A DNA stretch of 64,000 nucleotides from an uncultured Oscillospiraceae bacterium (GTDB lineage Bacteria; Bacillota; Clostridia; Oscillospirales; Acutalibacteraceae), in the NCBI GenBank assembly GCA_959601025.1, contig CAUGOD010000009.1:17281-81280 (forward strand), in the 5' to 3' direction. This document shows, in pieces, positions 1-7,869 of this stretch. The position numbers and the translations under genes are program-made. The number at the start of each line of letters is the position of its first letter. The first letter of the stretch is position 1. A model generated the notes under the pieces. It was not told the DNA's origin, did not search any database, and worked only from the letters and a program-made list of their open reading frames with translations.

Positions 1-360
1 GGGGCTGGTGGCGCGGCAATTGCAGTAATCGGTCTTGGCGGACACCCACGCGCAGGGCGCGCCTATGCTCGCTTTGACCGGGAAGGTGCTGGTAAAGGGC
101 TTGCTGAACTCGCAGCTCCGCACACAGCGGCGCGCCTCATCCAGATACAGAACCTGGATGACCGCCACCCCATCCACCAGCATCCGGTCTCCGCTGAGCT
201 GCTTCGACTGCACGACCGGCCGGAGGGTGCATTTCAGCACCGCCGCAATATCCGGATAGTAGTCGGGCAGCACGAAGTCGCAGTCGACAGGACGCTCGTC
301 AAATCCGTCGAACAGGGTCTCCGGAACGGCGATGGCTTTGTTTATCACCTTGAAATCCAT
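1..360 (-). CDS. SPOCS (DUF3794) domain protein, 3' part missing at window edge
   Basis: The reading frame starts at 360 and runs off the left edge, so only the first 120 residues are visible. They begin MDFKVINKAIAVPETLFDGF and contain the segments DFVLPDYYPDIAAVLKC, LSGDRMLVDG and TDYCNCRATSP. This is the typical signature of the SPOCS/DUF3794 domain, found in clostridial SipL-like spore-coat morphogenesis proteins and in proteins with several such domains, some with a C-terminal LysM. A ribosome binding site (AAAGGAGAGGAG) lies 6 bases upstream of the ATG. The role in spore or cell envelope assembly is inferred from the family. Whether LysM or more SPOCS domains follow cannot be seen. Confidence 0.85.
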   Translation of the reverse strand, partial: MDFKVINKAIAVPETLFDGFDERPVDCDFVLPDYYPDIAAVLKCTLRPVVQSKQLSGDRMLVDGVAVIQVLYLDEARRCVRSCEFSKPFTSTFPVKASIGAPCAWVSAKTDYCNCRATSP

Positions 361-442
361 GAAGGCTCCTCTCCTTTGCGCTTTCTCTACGACAATATAT
401 GTGACCTGTCCACCGAGTATGCCGCCGCCCGCAACTTTTTTG

Positions 443-498
443 GAACAAAAAAGCCGCCCGTGCATAGTCGGTCGTAACACAGACTATGCACGGGCGGC
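443..498 (-). terminator. Rho-independent terminator of the acetyltransferase gene
   Basis: A perfect 17-bp stem (453-469 with 482-498) encloses a 12-base loop. On the minus strand it is followed by TTTTTTGTTC (452-443). It lies 35 bases beyond the stop codon of the acetyltransferase ORF and insulates the downstream SPOCS gene. Confidence 0.85.
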
Positions 499-533
499 GA
501 AATTTAGTATGCCTTTGCGCTCTTTTCGTTTTT

Positions 534-1121
534 TCAAAAGAAATCGGCGATCAGGCAGGGCTTTTCGTAAAACACGCCGTTCAGCGCCGGAGAAGCCGCC
601 GCTTCTTCCGCGATCCTCCCGGCGAAGCACAGCGGCTCATAATCCACATCCTCCCGCGCGACCATGAGGTTATACCGGGAGGAGAACGCCTCGTATACCG
701 CCTGGTAATCCTCCACATACCGGCCCTTTTCCACCAAAAACGCGGCGCCGCCGACCTCTGGATACGGGAGCCGATCGTCGACTGGAAGGGTGAGAGCGGT
801 ACGCACGCAGCCCAATCCGTAACCGAAACGGGAATAAAATGCCGTACTGAAGGGATATAAATGGGAAAAGAGCGTCCTCTGCGCCGCGGTCTCCCGCAGG
901 ACAGCGGACAGGCAGGCCCATACCGCGCCCCGGCGGCGATAGGACGGCAGGGTGGATACCCCGCCGATTCCCCGCATGGGAACGATCCGCCCGTCAGACC
1001 GCATAGGATAGGCGGTGGCGGTAAGCACGCTCATCATGGTTTCGTCGTCGTCTTCCAGCGCCGCCCAGCCGGGTTCTTTGCTTCCCTTTTCCGGCGGCGC
1101 AATCGGGAAAGGCCGTCGCAT
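534..1121 (-). CDS. Truncated Eis-like GNAT acetyltransferase, possibly a pseudogene
   Basis: The 195-residue product carries the acetyl-CoA binding motif A of GNAT enzymes (GIGGVSTLPSYRRRG, about residues 52-66) and the segment FSHLYPFSTAFYSRFGYGLG, typical of the first domain of Eis-like N-acetyltransferases. Full-length relatives are close to 400 residues and begin with a beta-strand/helix that is missing here. The second GNAT domain and sterol-carrier-like domain are also absent. The first 23 codons are made of a dispersed hairpin repeat (1058-1146) instead of family sequence, so the 5' end seems to have been replaced. The ATG at 1121 has only a very close AGGAG. An internal ATG pair near residue 29 is another possible start. 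It may be a remnant or a minimal enzyme; activity is doubtful. Confidence 0.6.
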   Translation of the reverse strand: MRRPFPIAPPEKGSKEPGWAALEDDDETMMSVLTATAYPMRSDGRIVPMRGIGGVSTLPSYRRRGAVWACLSAVLRETAAQRTLFSHLYPFSTAFYSRFGYGLGCVRTALTLPVDDRLPYPEVGGAAFLVEKGRYVEDYQAVYEAFSSRYNLMVAREDVDYEPLCFAGRIAEEAAASPALNGVFYEKPCLIADFF

Positions 1122-1146
1122 TTCTCCTAACCGATATTATATCGTA
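1058..1146 (-). repeat. Dispersed hairpin/promoter-box repeat, copy 1
   Basis: On the minus strand a GATATAATATC box (1133-1143) is followed by TTAGGAGAAATGCGACGG and then a hairpin with arms GCGCCGCC and GGCGGCGC (1093-1100 and 1058-1065). The hairpin loop holds the conserved core AAAGAACCCGGC. The same building blocks occur near 33.7, 34.3, 46.3 and 59.95 kb. This copy overlaps the 5' end of the acetyltransferase ORF. Confidence 0.75.
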
Positions 1147-1365
1147 ATGGCTGGAAAAGCACAATCACCCGAAGCATATAGGGTTACAATTTTGTCTCTT
1201 TCCAGCGCTGGAATTTACAGTTTTGTTCTATTTTCCCCTTTGTCTTGTATTGCCAACATGGATGTGCTATCCTTGAAATATATCTATAATTATTAACTAT
1301 AATTCTCCGTGTACGCAAGCCCTTGAAAATCTAAGGCGGACGGCGCAGGAAATGAGGCAAAGGCA

Positions 1366-2952
1366 ATGATACGGATCACAGCAAAAGGAAATAAAAGACT
1401 TGCCGGTCTGCTGGCGGCTGCTCTTCTGCTCATCGCGCTCTTTCTGAATATATTCCCCCTGAACGTCTCGGCGGAAAAGTCCGAAGCGAAAAATATCATG
1501 CAGGGCTGCTCCCTTATCGCGTCGGAAAACGCCGGCGCGCTCCAAAACCTGTGGGACAGCAAGGTGACCACTGTATGGAAAGCATCGGCCGGCTCCACCC
1601 TGACCATCAAAAGCCCCGCTCCCATCGGCGGGCTGTACATTCTGTGGGACCGCGACCCGGTCGCCTGGACGCTGAGCGATCCCAAGGAAACCATCATGGA
1701 CGGCGGAGCGGACGGCTTTCTCCACGAATACGTCCCGGTTTCCACCGAAGCGGCCTTCGACGGGAAATACGTTCTGACCATGACGATGCATGAAGCGGCG
1801 TCCATCGCCGACCTGTACGTCCTTTCCCCCGGCGTCCTGCCCTCTTGGGTGCAGACCTGGCAGCCGATGCTGGAGAAAGCGGATATGCTGGCCTTTTCCA
1901 CCCATGCGGACGACGAGCTGCTCTGGTTCGGGGGCACGCTGCCGATGTACGCAGGCCAGTATAAAAAGAAGGTGCAGGTGGCCTACCTGATCTATCACGG
2001 CGCGGCGCGCAACGAATATTTCCGCAATCACGAGCTGCTGGACGGGCTGTGGACCGTCGGCGTGACCAACTATCCCATGATCTGCCGGCAATTTGAGGAT
2101 TATTATTGCAGCAACCTGGCGGAAGCGCTCAAAACCTACGATGAGGACGCGATGCGGGAATACGCCGTCATGCTCCTCCGCCGCTTCAAGCCGGAGGTCG
2201 TGGTCACGCAGGACGAAAACGGCGAATACGGTCACGGCGCGCACCGGCTCGCGGTCAAGGTGATGAAGGAGTCCGTCCATCTCAGCAGCGATTCGTCAAA
2301 GTATCCCGCCTCCGCCCAGGAATACGGAACGTGGAACGTCAAAAAATGCTATCTCCATCTGTACTCCGAAGGCTCCCGGATCATGCCCTGGGAAGCGCCC
2401 TTGCCCGCCTTTCAAGGGAAAACCGGCCTGGAAATGGCGGTAAAGGGATACCAGTGTCACAAATCCCAGCTGAAAAAATGGTTCCGTGTGGAGGCGGAGG
2501 GCAGCCAATACGACTGCCGGAAATTCGGATTGTACTACACGACGGTCGGCCCGGACAAGGCGAAAAACGATTTTCTCGAAAACACCCCGGCGGCTGTGTC
2601 CGCTGTAATAACCACCGCCCCCGTTGTTACGACCACGACCACCACTACGGCGCCTCCAACGACGGCCACTACTACCACTACCACGATTACCACAACGGCC
2701 ACGTCCCTTCCGGCTACGACAACGACGATTTCCAGCCGTACCACCGTCACGGCCCAGCCGGTGATCGGCGGCGTGACCACCCAACCGTCCGGGCCGACCG
2801 CCGGCGGAGGATGGAAAGTCTGGCTCCTGGTAATCGCCGTCGTGCTGCTGGCCGGCGGCGCGGCGTCCCTGATCGTTTATCTCCGGATTCGGCGGCTGTA
2901 TACGGCCGGAAAACAGGGAGAGGCGTCCTCCGCCTTTCCGCCCCGGGAATAA
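1366..2952 (+). CDS. Membrane-anchored surface PIG-L family deacetylase
   Basis: The 528-residue product has a signal peptide (KRLAGLLAAALLLIALFLNI, about residues 10-29), then a region with discoidin/F5-8C-like character (about 40-155). A PIG-L/LmbE deacetylase domain follows (about 165-400) with the zinc-binding motif STHADDELLWFGG and a downstream NGEYGHGAHR. After it come a Thr-rich low-complexity stalk (about 415-475) and a C-terminal membrane helix (WLLVIAVVLLAGGAASLIVY) with a short basic tail. PIG-L enzymes remove N-acetyl groups from sugars, so an extracellular, wall-anchored glycan deacetylase is inferred. A GAGG lies 8-9 bases before the ATG. A possible promoter (TTGAAA 1273, TATAAT 1298, 19-bp spacer) is weak. 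The gene stands alone before the tRNA genes. Confidence 0.85.
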   Translation: MIRITAKGNKRLAGLLAAALLLIALFLNIFPLNVSAEKSEAKNIMQGCSLIASENAGALQNLWDSKVTTVWKASAGSTLTIKSPAPIGGLYILWDRDPVAWTLSDPKETIMDGGADGFLHEYVPVSTEAAFDGKYVLTMTMHEAASIADLYVLSPGVLPSWVQTWQPMLEKADMLAFSTHADDELLWFGGTLPMYAGQYKKKVQVAYLIYHGAARNEYFRNHELLDGLWTVGVTNYPMICRQFEDYYCSNLAEALKTYDEDAMREYAVMLLRRFKPEVVVTQDENGEYGHGAHRLAVKVMKESVHLSSDSSKYPASAQEYGTWNVKKCYLHLYSEGSRIMPWEAPLPAFQGKTGLEMAVKGYQCHKSQLKKWFRVEAEGSQYDCRKFGLYYTTVGPDKAKNDFLENTPAAVSAVITTAPVVTTTTTTTAPPTTATTTTTTITTTATSLPATTTTISSRTTVTAQPVIGGVTTQPSGPTAGGGWKVWLLVIAVVLLAGGAASLIVYLRIRRLYTAGKQGEASSAFPPRE

Positions 2953-2996
2953 GCCGTTCCGAGGCGGTTCCCGGTCGGATTTTCTGCAAAAACCCC

Positions 2997-3025
2997 TTGA
3001 CAATCCCCGGGATATCCAGTATAAT
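2997..3025 (+). promoter_or_regulatory. Consensus sigma-A promoter of the tRNA pair
   Basis: A perfect TTGACA (2997-3002) and perfect TATAAT (3020-3025) are separated by 17 bases. Transcription would start about 40 bases before tRNA-Asp. Confidence 0.9.
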
Positions 3026-3069
3026 ACACTCCGTTGCCACGGTGAAAGCCGCTTGGCGGCATGGCAAAT

Positions 3070-3146
3070 GGCCCGGTAGTTCAGCTGGTTAGAACGCTAG
3101 CCTGTCACGCTAGAGGTCGACGGTTCGAGCCCGTTCCGGGTCGCCA
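3070..3146 (+). tRNA. tRNA-Asp (GTC)
   Basis: A 77-base cloverleaf with acceptor arms GGCCCGG/CCGGGTC, anticodon loop CTGTCAC (anticodon GTC), T-arm GGTTCGAGCC and encoded CCA. Confidence 0.97.
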
Positions 3147-3149
3147 TTT

Positions 3150-3225
<76 letters not shown>

Positions 3226-3263
3226 ACCACCCTGTTGCTTTGGCAACAGGGTGGTTTTGTTTG
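3226..3263 (+). terminator. Terminator of the tRNA operon
   Basis: Thirteen-base arms (3226-3238 and 3243-3255) close a 4-base loop and are followed by TTTGTTTG. The hairpin starts directly after the CCA end of tRNA-Thr. Confidence 0.92.
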
Positions 3264-3330
3264 TTCCATAAGAAAAGGGGCGGCGGCAAACGAAAATGTT
3301 TTGCAGCAACCCCTCTTCTTTTATAGAGGT

Positions 3331-4869
3331 CTATGCGCCGGCGCCGAACCCCGCATCCAGCAGGGCGGCGGCGTCCTTCCAACGGGCGTCGTCGTTCGGC
3401 GCATCCATCACGACAGCGAAAAGCGTCACCCCGTTCCGTTCCGCCGTGGCGACAAGGCAATCGCCCGCCCCGGAGGTATAGCCGGTTTTCATTCCGGTCG
3501 CGCCGGGATAATAATAGGGGTCCCCCTGCCGGATCAGGCGGTTGGTATTCTTCCAGGTCACGTCCTCGCCCGAGACGAACACGTCCCGGATCGAGGCGCG
3601 GGAAACGGCGTTGCGTATCTCCGGCAGGCCATAAGCGTACCGGGCGATGGTCAGGATATCCATCGGAGTGGCGTAATGGCTGGCGTCGTCAAAGCCATCG
3701 GGATTGGTGAAGTGGCTGGAGACCGCCCCCAGCGTCTTGGCTCTTTGATTCATTAAACCACAAAAGACGTCGATTGCTGCCTGCGGAGAGAGGGAGCTGT
3801 CTCCCGCCTCCGTCCGGCCGATGCCGGCGGCGAGGACGTAGGCCGCGTCGTTTCCGGACTCCAGCAGCATGGCATGGAGCAGAGTATCCCTCTTCAGCTG
3901 CTGTCCCTTTTTCAGATACGCCGTGCTGGAATCCTCCTGGACAAGGTCCAGCTCCTCCCCCACGGTAAATACCGTTTCCGGTTTGGCGTACTCCAGCGCC
4001 GCAACCGCTGTGAGCAGCTTGGTCAGGCTGGCGGAGCTGCAGCGCTCCTCATAGCCGTACCCATACACTACACGACCCTCTGTCGCGTTGAACAGAATTG
4101 CATGCCCCGCCTGCGGTACGATGCCGGTTCCCGGCAGCGGCGGATTGGAGGGCGAGGGCGGCGAGGGCGGCACGGTAGGCAGCGTCGCCGTTGTCGTTGG
4201 AACGACGGCTTCTGTGGTGGTCGTCCGGGCTAAGGAGACCGTCGGAACGGAGGCGGCGGACATAGAGGACGCGCTTTCCGTCGTCCGGCCGGTCGCTTCC
4301 GTGCTGTTCCGGGATATCCCCGGCAGCGGCGAATCGGAGGAAGCGTCCTCTCCCTGACCGGACGGCTTTTCCGGGAGAAAAAGGAAGAGCAGCACGAATA
4401 AAACAAGCAGCAAAAGAAGAACGCCCCCGCCTGTGCAGACCGGGAGGAACCACTTTCTCCGATAAAAGGGGCGCTCGGCAACGTCCGGCTCCTCTTCCCC
4501 TGCTTCCGGCCGACGGCCGTCGAAAACCCGGGTCATACCGATCTCTTCAAAGGAGATGGTCTTTTCCTGCCTTTCCTGCTCTTCCTGCTTTTCATACTCT
4601 TCATTCTCTTCCCTGCTCTTCGGATTCTCCTTCAGCCCGGCATTTTCCTCCGCCGGAGGACGCCGTTCACCGCGAAGAAGCTCGTCCGCCGTGATATGCA
4701 GCGCGTCTGCGAGCGACGTCATCAGAGAAATGTCCGGCAATCCATCCCCCCGCTCCCATTTGGAGACCGCTTTATTGGTAACTCCCAGCCGATCCGCCAG
4801 TTCCTGCTGGGTCAGATTCAGTTCCTTTCGCAAGGCGGCGATCAAGCCGCCGATTTGCTGGCTGTCCAT
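3331..4869 (-). CDS. XRE helix-turn-helix / D-Ala-D-Ala carboxypeptidase fusion, membrane protein
   Basis: Three parts are visible in 512 residues. Residues 1-62 are an XRE/Cro-type DNA-binding domain (LTQQELADRLGVTNKAVSKW). A Glu-rich linker leads to one membrane helix (about 142-165) and an S/T/P-rich stalk (about 170-250). The C-terminal half is a peptidase S11 (DacA-like) domain with SxxK (SLTK), SxN (SGN) and KTG (GMKTGYTSGAG) motifs all present, so it should be an active penicillin-binding D,D-carboxypeptidase outside the cell. The start chosen (4869) has GGAGGAG 7 bases upstream. An in-frame ATG 24 codons earlier lacks this. The topology would place a DNA-binding domain inside and a wall enzyme outside, suggesting a one-component wall sensor; this is inference. 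Confidence 0.88.
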   Translation of the reverse strand: MDSQQIGGLIAALRKELNLTQQELADRLGVTNKAVSKWERGDGLPDISLMTSLADALHITADELLRGERRPPAEENAGLKENPKSREENEEYEKQEEQERQEKTISFEEIGMTRVFDGRRPEAGEEEPDVAERPFYRRKWFLPVCTGGGVLLLLLVLFVLLFLFLPEKPSGQGEDASSDSPLPGISRNSTEATGRTTESASSMSAASVPTVSLARTTTTEAVVPTTTATLPTVPPSPPSPSNPPLPGTGIVPQAGHAILFNATEGRVVYGYGYEERCSSASLTKLLTAVAALEYAKPETVFTVGEELDLVQEDSSTAYLKKGQQLKRDTLLHAMLLESGNDAAYVLAAGIGRTEAGDSSLSPQAAIDVFCGLMNQRAKTLGAVSSHFTNPDGFDDASHYATPMDILTIARYAYGLPEIRNAVSRASIRDVFVSGEDVTWKNTNRLIRQGDPYYYPGATGMKTGYTSGAGDCLVATAERNGVTLFAVVMDAPNDDARWKDAAALLDAGFGAGA

Positions 4870-4981
4870 CGTATACTCCTCCGTTCCGGCCGCTTTCCAC
4901 CGTTTCCTATGCGTTATGCGCATCGCTCGCGTCATACGCATCTATACGGCAGCGGCCCATAGCCGGTCGTCTCTGAGCGCC

Positions 4982-5010
4982 ATTATAGCTGAAACCGCCA
5001 AAAAGCACAA
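4982..5010 (-). promoter_or_regulatory. Sigma-A promoter of the XRE-carboxypeptidase gene
   Basis: On the minus strand TTGTGC (5010-5005), a 17-base spacer and perfect TATAAT (4987-4982), about 110 bases before the start codon. Confidence 0.7.
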
Positions 5011-5101
5011 CCCACGGCTCCGCGATCACAGTCTACGGAGCGTGGATTGCGCTTCAAAACGGCTTTTATCAGGCTTAACCCCCCTGTATCCCCCTTACTC
5101 G

Positions 5102-6328
5102 TCAATCCCGGCGGAGCGCCTCGATCGGCCGCATTCTGGCGGCCTTGCGGGCGGGATAAATACCGAAGAACATCCCCACGCTCGCGGAGAAGGCCAGAGC
5201 AATCAGCACAATCGGAAGGGTCACGTTGGGGGTAACGCTGACGTAATGTCCGATCAGGTACGCTCCCGCGATCCCCAGCATCAGCCCGATGATTCCCCCG
5301 AACAGGGTGATGATCGCCGACTCGGTCAGGAACTGGAACAGGATGGCGCCGGTCCGGGCCCCCAGCGCTTTACGGATGCCGATTTCCCGGGTTCGCTCGG
5401 TCACCGACACCAGCATGATATTCATCACGCCGATTCCGCCGACCAGCAGGGAAATCCCCGCCACGGCGGCGACAAAGGTGGTCAGCAGGTTCATCATGGT
5501 TTCAAAGGCGCTCAGGGCGTTCAGGAAGTTCTGCGCCTTATAGGCGTCTCGTCCCTGATTGCCGTGCCGCGCCTCCAGCAGCGCCACGGCGGAATCGGCC
5601 GCATCGTCCATCTCCTCCTGCGAGGCGGCGACAAGATACACGCTGTCCAGAGTGGAGGCCTCCCCCATCAGCTCCAGATAGGTGGTGGCGGGGAGGAACA
5701 CGGTGGCGGGCGTATTGGCTCCGTCCATCCCCATCATTGCCGCCATATCCGACGCGCCGGTATTGGCGTTCTCCGTCACCCCGATGATGCTGACCTTTAG
5801 CCGGTGGCCGCCGACCGAAAGGCTGACCGTCTGTCCCAGGCAGTCGGCGGTGCCGAACAGCTTTTTCGCCCCGTTTTCCGAGATGACGATCACCGGGCGG
5901 GAGGTATCGTATTCGTTTTCCAGAAAGAAACGGCCGGTCACGAATTCCTGGGTATAGACATACTGCAGGTCAGCGCTCCCCGCCGTCACCATAGCTACCG
6001 CCTCCCCCTTTTCGGTCCTGACCGTGCCGCGGTTGCCCAGCAGCGGGGAGGCGTATTTGATGGACGGCAGCTTTTCTTTGATGGCGGTCACGTCCTCAAA
6101 GGTGATGGCGTCGGTTTCCATCGCAGCGGAGGTGGTACCCAGCTCGATGGTGTTCGCGCCGAGCTGCTCAAACATTGCGATCACCTCGCCGGTCGCGCCG
6201 TTGCCGACCGAAACGATCATAATGACCGAGGCGATCCCAATAATAATGCCGAGCATGGTGAGCAGAGAGCGCATCTTATTGCTGCGGATGCTTTCCAGGG
6301 CGATTTTCAGGTTTTCAAAGAAGCTCAT
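5102..6328 (-). CDS. MacB-like ABC transporter permease
   Basis: The 408-residue product begins with the FtsX/MacB-type segment IRSNKMRSLLTMLGIIIGIA and has a large MacB periplasmic-core-like domain (about 45-245). Three C-terminal membrane helices follow (about 280-390) with the family signature VTERTREIGIRKALGA. It is 18 bases downstream of the HlyD-like adaptor gene, and the two would form the membrane and adaptor parts of a tripartite-like exporter or signalling transporter. The ATP-binding subunit that normally sits between or after them is not present on either side. Substrate unknown. Confidence 0.9.
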   Translation of the reverse strand: MSFFENLKIALESIRSNKMRSLLTMLGIIIGIASVIMIVSVGNGATGEVIAMFEQLGANTIELGTTSAAMETDAITFEDVTAIKEKLPSIKYASPLLGNRGTVRTEKGEAVAMVTAGSADLQYVYTQEFVTGRFFLENEYDTSRPVIVISENGAKKLFGTADCLGQTVSLSVGGHRLKVSIIGVTENANTGASDMAAMMGMDGANTPATVFLPATTYLELMGEASTLDSVYLVAASQEEMDDAADSAVALLEARHGNQGRDAYKAQNFLNALSAFETMMNLLTTFVAAVAGISLLVGGIGVMNIMLVSVTERTREIGIRKALGARTGAILFQFLTESAIITLFGGIIGLMLGIAGAYLIGHYVSVTPNVTLPIVLIALAFSASVGMFFGIYPARKAARMRPIEALRRD

Positions 6329-6346
6329 TCCAACACGCCCCCGCCC

Positions 6347-7672
6347 CTATTCCGCCGTGGGGCGAACAGCCATTCCGTCGGCCAGGTCGCCGGAGGGGTT
6401 CGCCGCCAGCACCGCGCCTTCTTCCAGCCCGGATACCACCTCGATCTGACTCTCCGAGGAGATTCCCGTTTCCACCGCGGTTCGGCGGAGCGTACCGTTC
6501 TCCACTACGTAGCAGTAGCTTCCGGTGTTGTCGGTACGGATCGACTCCACCGGTGCCAGCACCGCGCCGGAAGCGGTTCCCAGCCGAATATCCACATCGC
6601 ACTCATAATCGATCAGCAGGCTGCTGTCCGGCGCGTCGATCCACACCCGGGCCGTCACCGTCGAGGTGGTTCCGCCGGTCAGGGAGGTGCTGGTCTGGGC
6701 AATCGCGCCAACCGACTCCACCTCTCCCTCAAAATCCGCGGAGGGAACGCTGATCTTCGCCTTCTGCCCAGCCTTGACCCGGGCGATATCGTATTTTCCA
6801 AGGGTAATCTCCGCATACACGGCGGTATCGTCCTTCACCGTGATACCGGCGGAGGACATCAGCGAGGCGGAGGTTCCCACCTCCGAAACAATGCCGGCGA
6901 AGTCGGCGACCAACCCCTTTTCCAGGGTATCTAGGTTTTCCTTTGCCATTTCATAGGAGCTTTTCGCCAGTTCCACCGAGGATTCCAGCTGTCCCAGCGT
7001 CGCATCGCTGAGCTGGCTGCTCTGGCTTTCCAGCAGGGACTTCTGCAGCTGCTTGCCGATCAGCTCCACCTGCTTCGCGGTCAGGCTGCCGGAGGTCTGG
7101 GACTGATCCTTCAACAGCGCCGACAGTTCCTCATACGAGCCGCTCTCCCCCTGCTGAAGCTGGGCGAGAAGCTGCTCATACAGCGCCTGCATCTCCTTAT
7201 TCGCCGCGTCGGAGGTATTTTGCAGGCTGGCGATCTCATTTTCCAGCGCTTGTATCTCCGCCTCGAGGGAAGCCAGCTGCCCGTCCGCCTCCGCCTTGGC
7301 CTTCTTCATTTGCTCCAGGCTCTGGCTGGCCGATTCATACGCGCTTTTCGCCTGCTTCACCGCCGACTCCACGGTAGAGGTATCCAGCGTCGCCAGCTTC
7401 TGGCCGGCCGCGACGCGGTCTCCCACCTCCACAAACACCTCTTTCAGCGCCACGCCGGCGGCGGGCGCGTAGGTCTTGACGTTTCCGGAACGGATCGTCC
7501 CGGTAGAGGAAAGCCACTGCTCCACATCGCCGCGCACGGCCGTGGCGGTTTTCACCTCGGGCGGGCGGCTTTTTTTCATCTGCCCCGGCAGGAGCAGCGC
7601 GGCGGCAATGCCCAGCACCACAACAACGGAAAGGGAGGCAATCCCAATTTTCTTCCTGGTCGGACGGGTCAT
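6347..7672 (-). CDS. HlyD/MacA-like adaptor protein
   Basis: This 441-residue protein has an N-terminal membrane anchor (IGIASLSVVVVLGIAAALLL), a biotinyl-lipoyl-like half (VKTYAPAAGVALKEVFVEVG), a long coiled coil (about residues 95-240, rich in Gln, Glu, Leu and Ala) and a beta-barrel/membrane-proximal region. This is the order of MacA/HlyD adaptors. In Gram-positives these partner MacB-like permeases in export of peptides or drugs. It is the first gene of a two-gene unit with the permease at 5102-6328. Confidence 0.9.
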   Translation of the reverse strand: MTRPTRKKIGIASLSVVVVLGIAAALLLPGQMKKSRPPEVKTATAVRGDVEQWLSSTGTIRSGNVKTYAPAAGVALKEVFVEVGDRVAAGQKLATLDTSTVESAVKQAKSAYESASQSLEQMKKAKAEADGQLASLEAEIQALENEIASLQNTSDAANKEMQALYEQLLAQLQQGESGSYEELSALLKDQSQTSGSLTAKQVELIGKQLQKSLLESQSSQLSDATLGQLESSVELAKSSYEMAKENLDTLEKGLVADFAGIVSEVGTSASLMSSAGITVKDDTAVYAEITLGKYDIARVKAGQKAKISVPSADFEGEVESVGAIAQTSTSLTGGTTSTVTARVWIDAPDSSLLIDYECDVDIRLGTASGAVLAPVESIRTDNTGSYCYVVENGTLRRTAVETGISSESQIEVVSGLEEGAVLAANPSGDLADGMAVRPTAE

Positions 7673-7744
7673 AAACGGTCAGCACCTTTCTGAAATGCCC
7701 GGACAGGGCGGTAAAAATGGAAAAACATTTTAATTAAACAAATA

Positions 7745-7812
7745 TAGAAAAAGAATAATACGCCGGCAGCCGGAATGCAACAAACAAAGTGTTAACATTC
7801 CAGCTGCCGGCG
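7745..7812 (-). terminator. Terminator of the purine operon
   Basis: Seventeen-base arms with one mismatch (7761-7777 and 7796-7812) close an 18-base loop. On the minus strand they are followed by TATTATTCTTTTTC. It lies 58 bases beyond the purD stop codon. Confidence 0.85.
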
Positions 7813-7869
7813 AAAAATTCTTCTGTTTTTGTTCGTCTGGTTCGTTTGATTTCTTGAATTCTTTTCCCG

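Noticed and set aside
361..452. Sporulation sigma (E, F, G or K) promoter before the SPOCS gene
   Set aside because: GCATACT and CATATATT occur but not with the spacing or partner box required, so I do not report a promoter.
5011..5043. Terminator of the MacB-like permease gene
   Set aside because: A bulged CACGCTCCG/CGGAGCCGTG hairpin exists, but it lacks a proper T run next to the stem.
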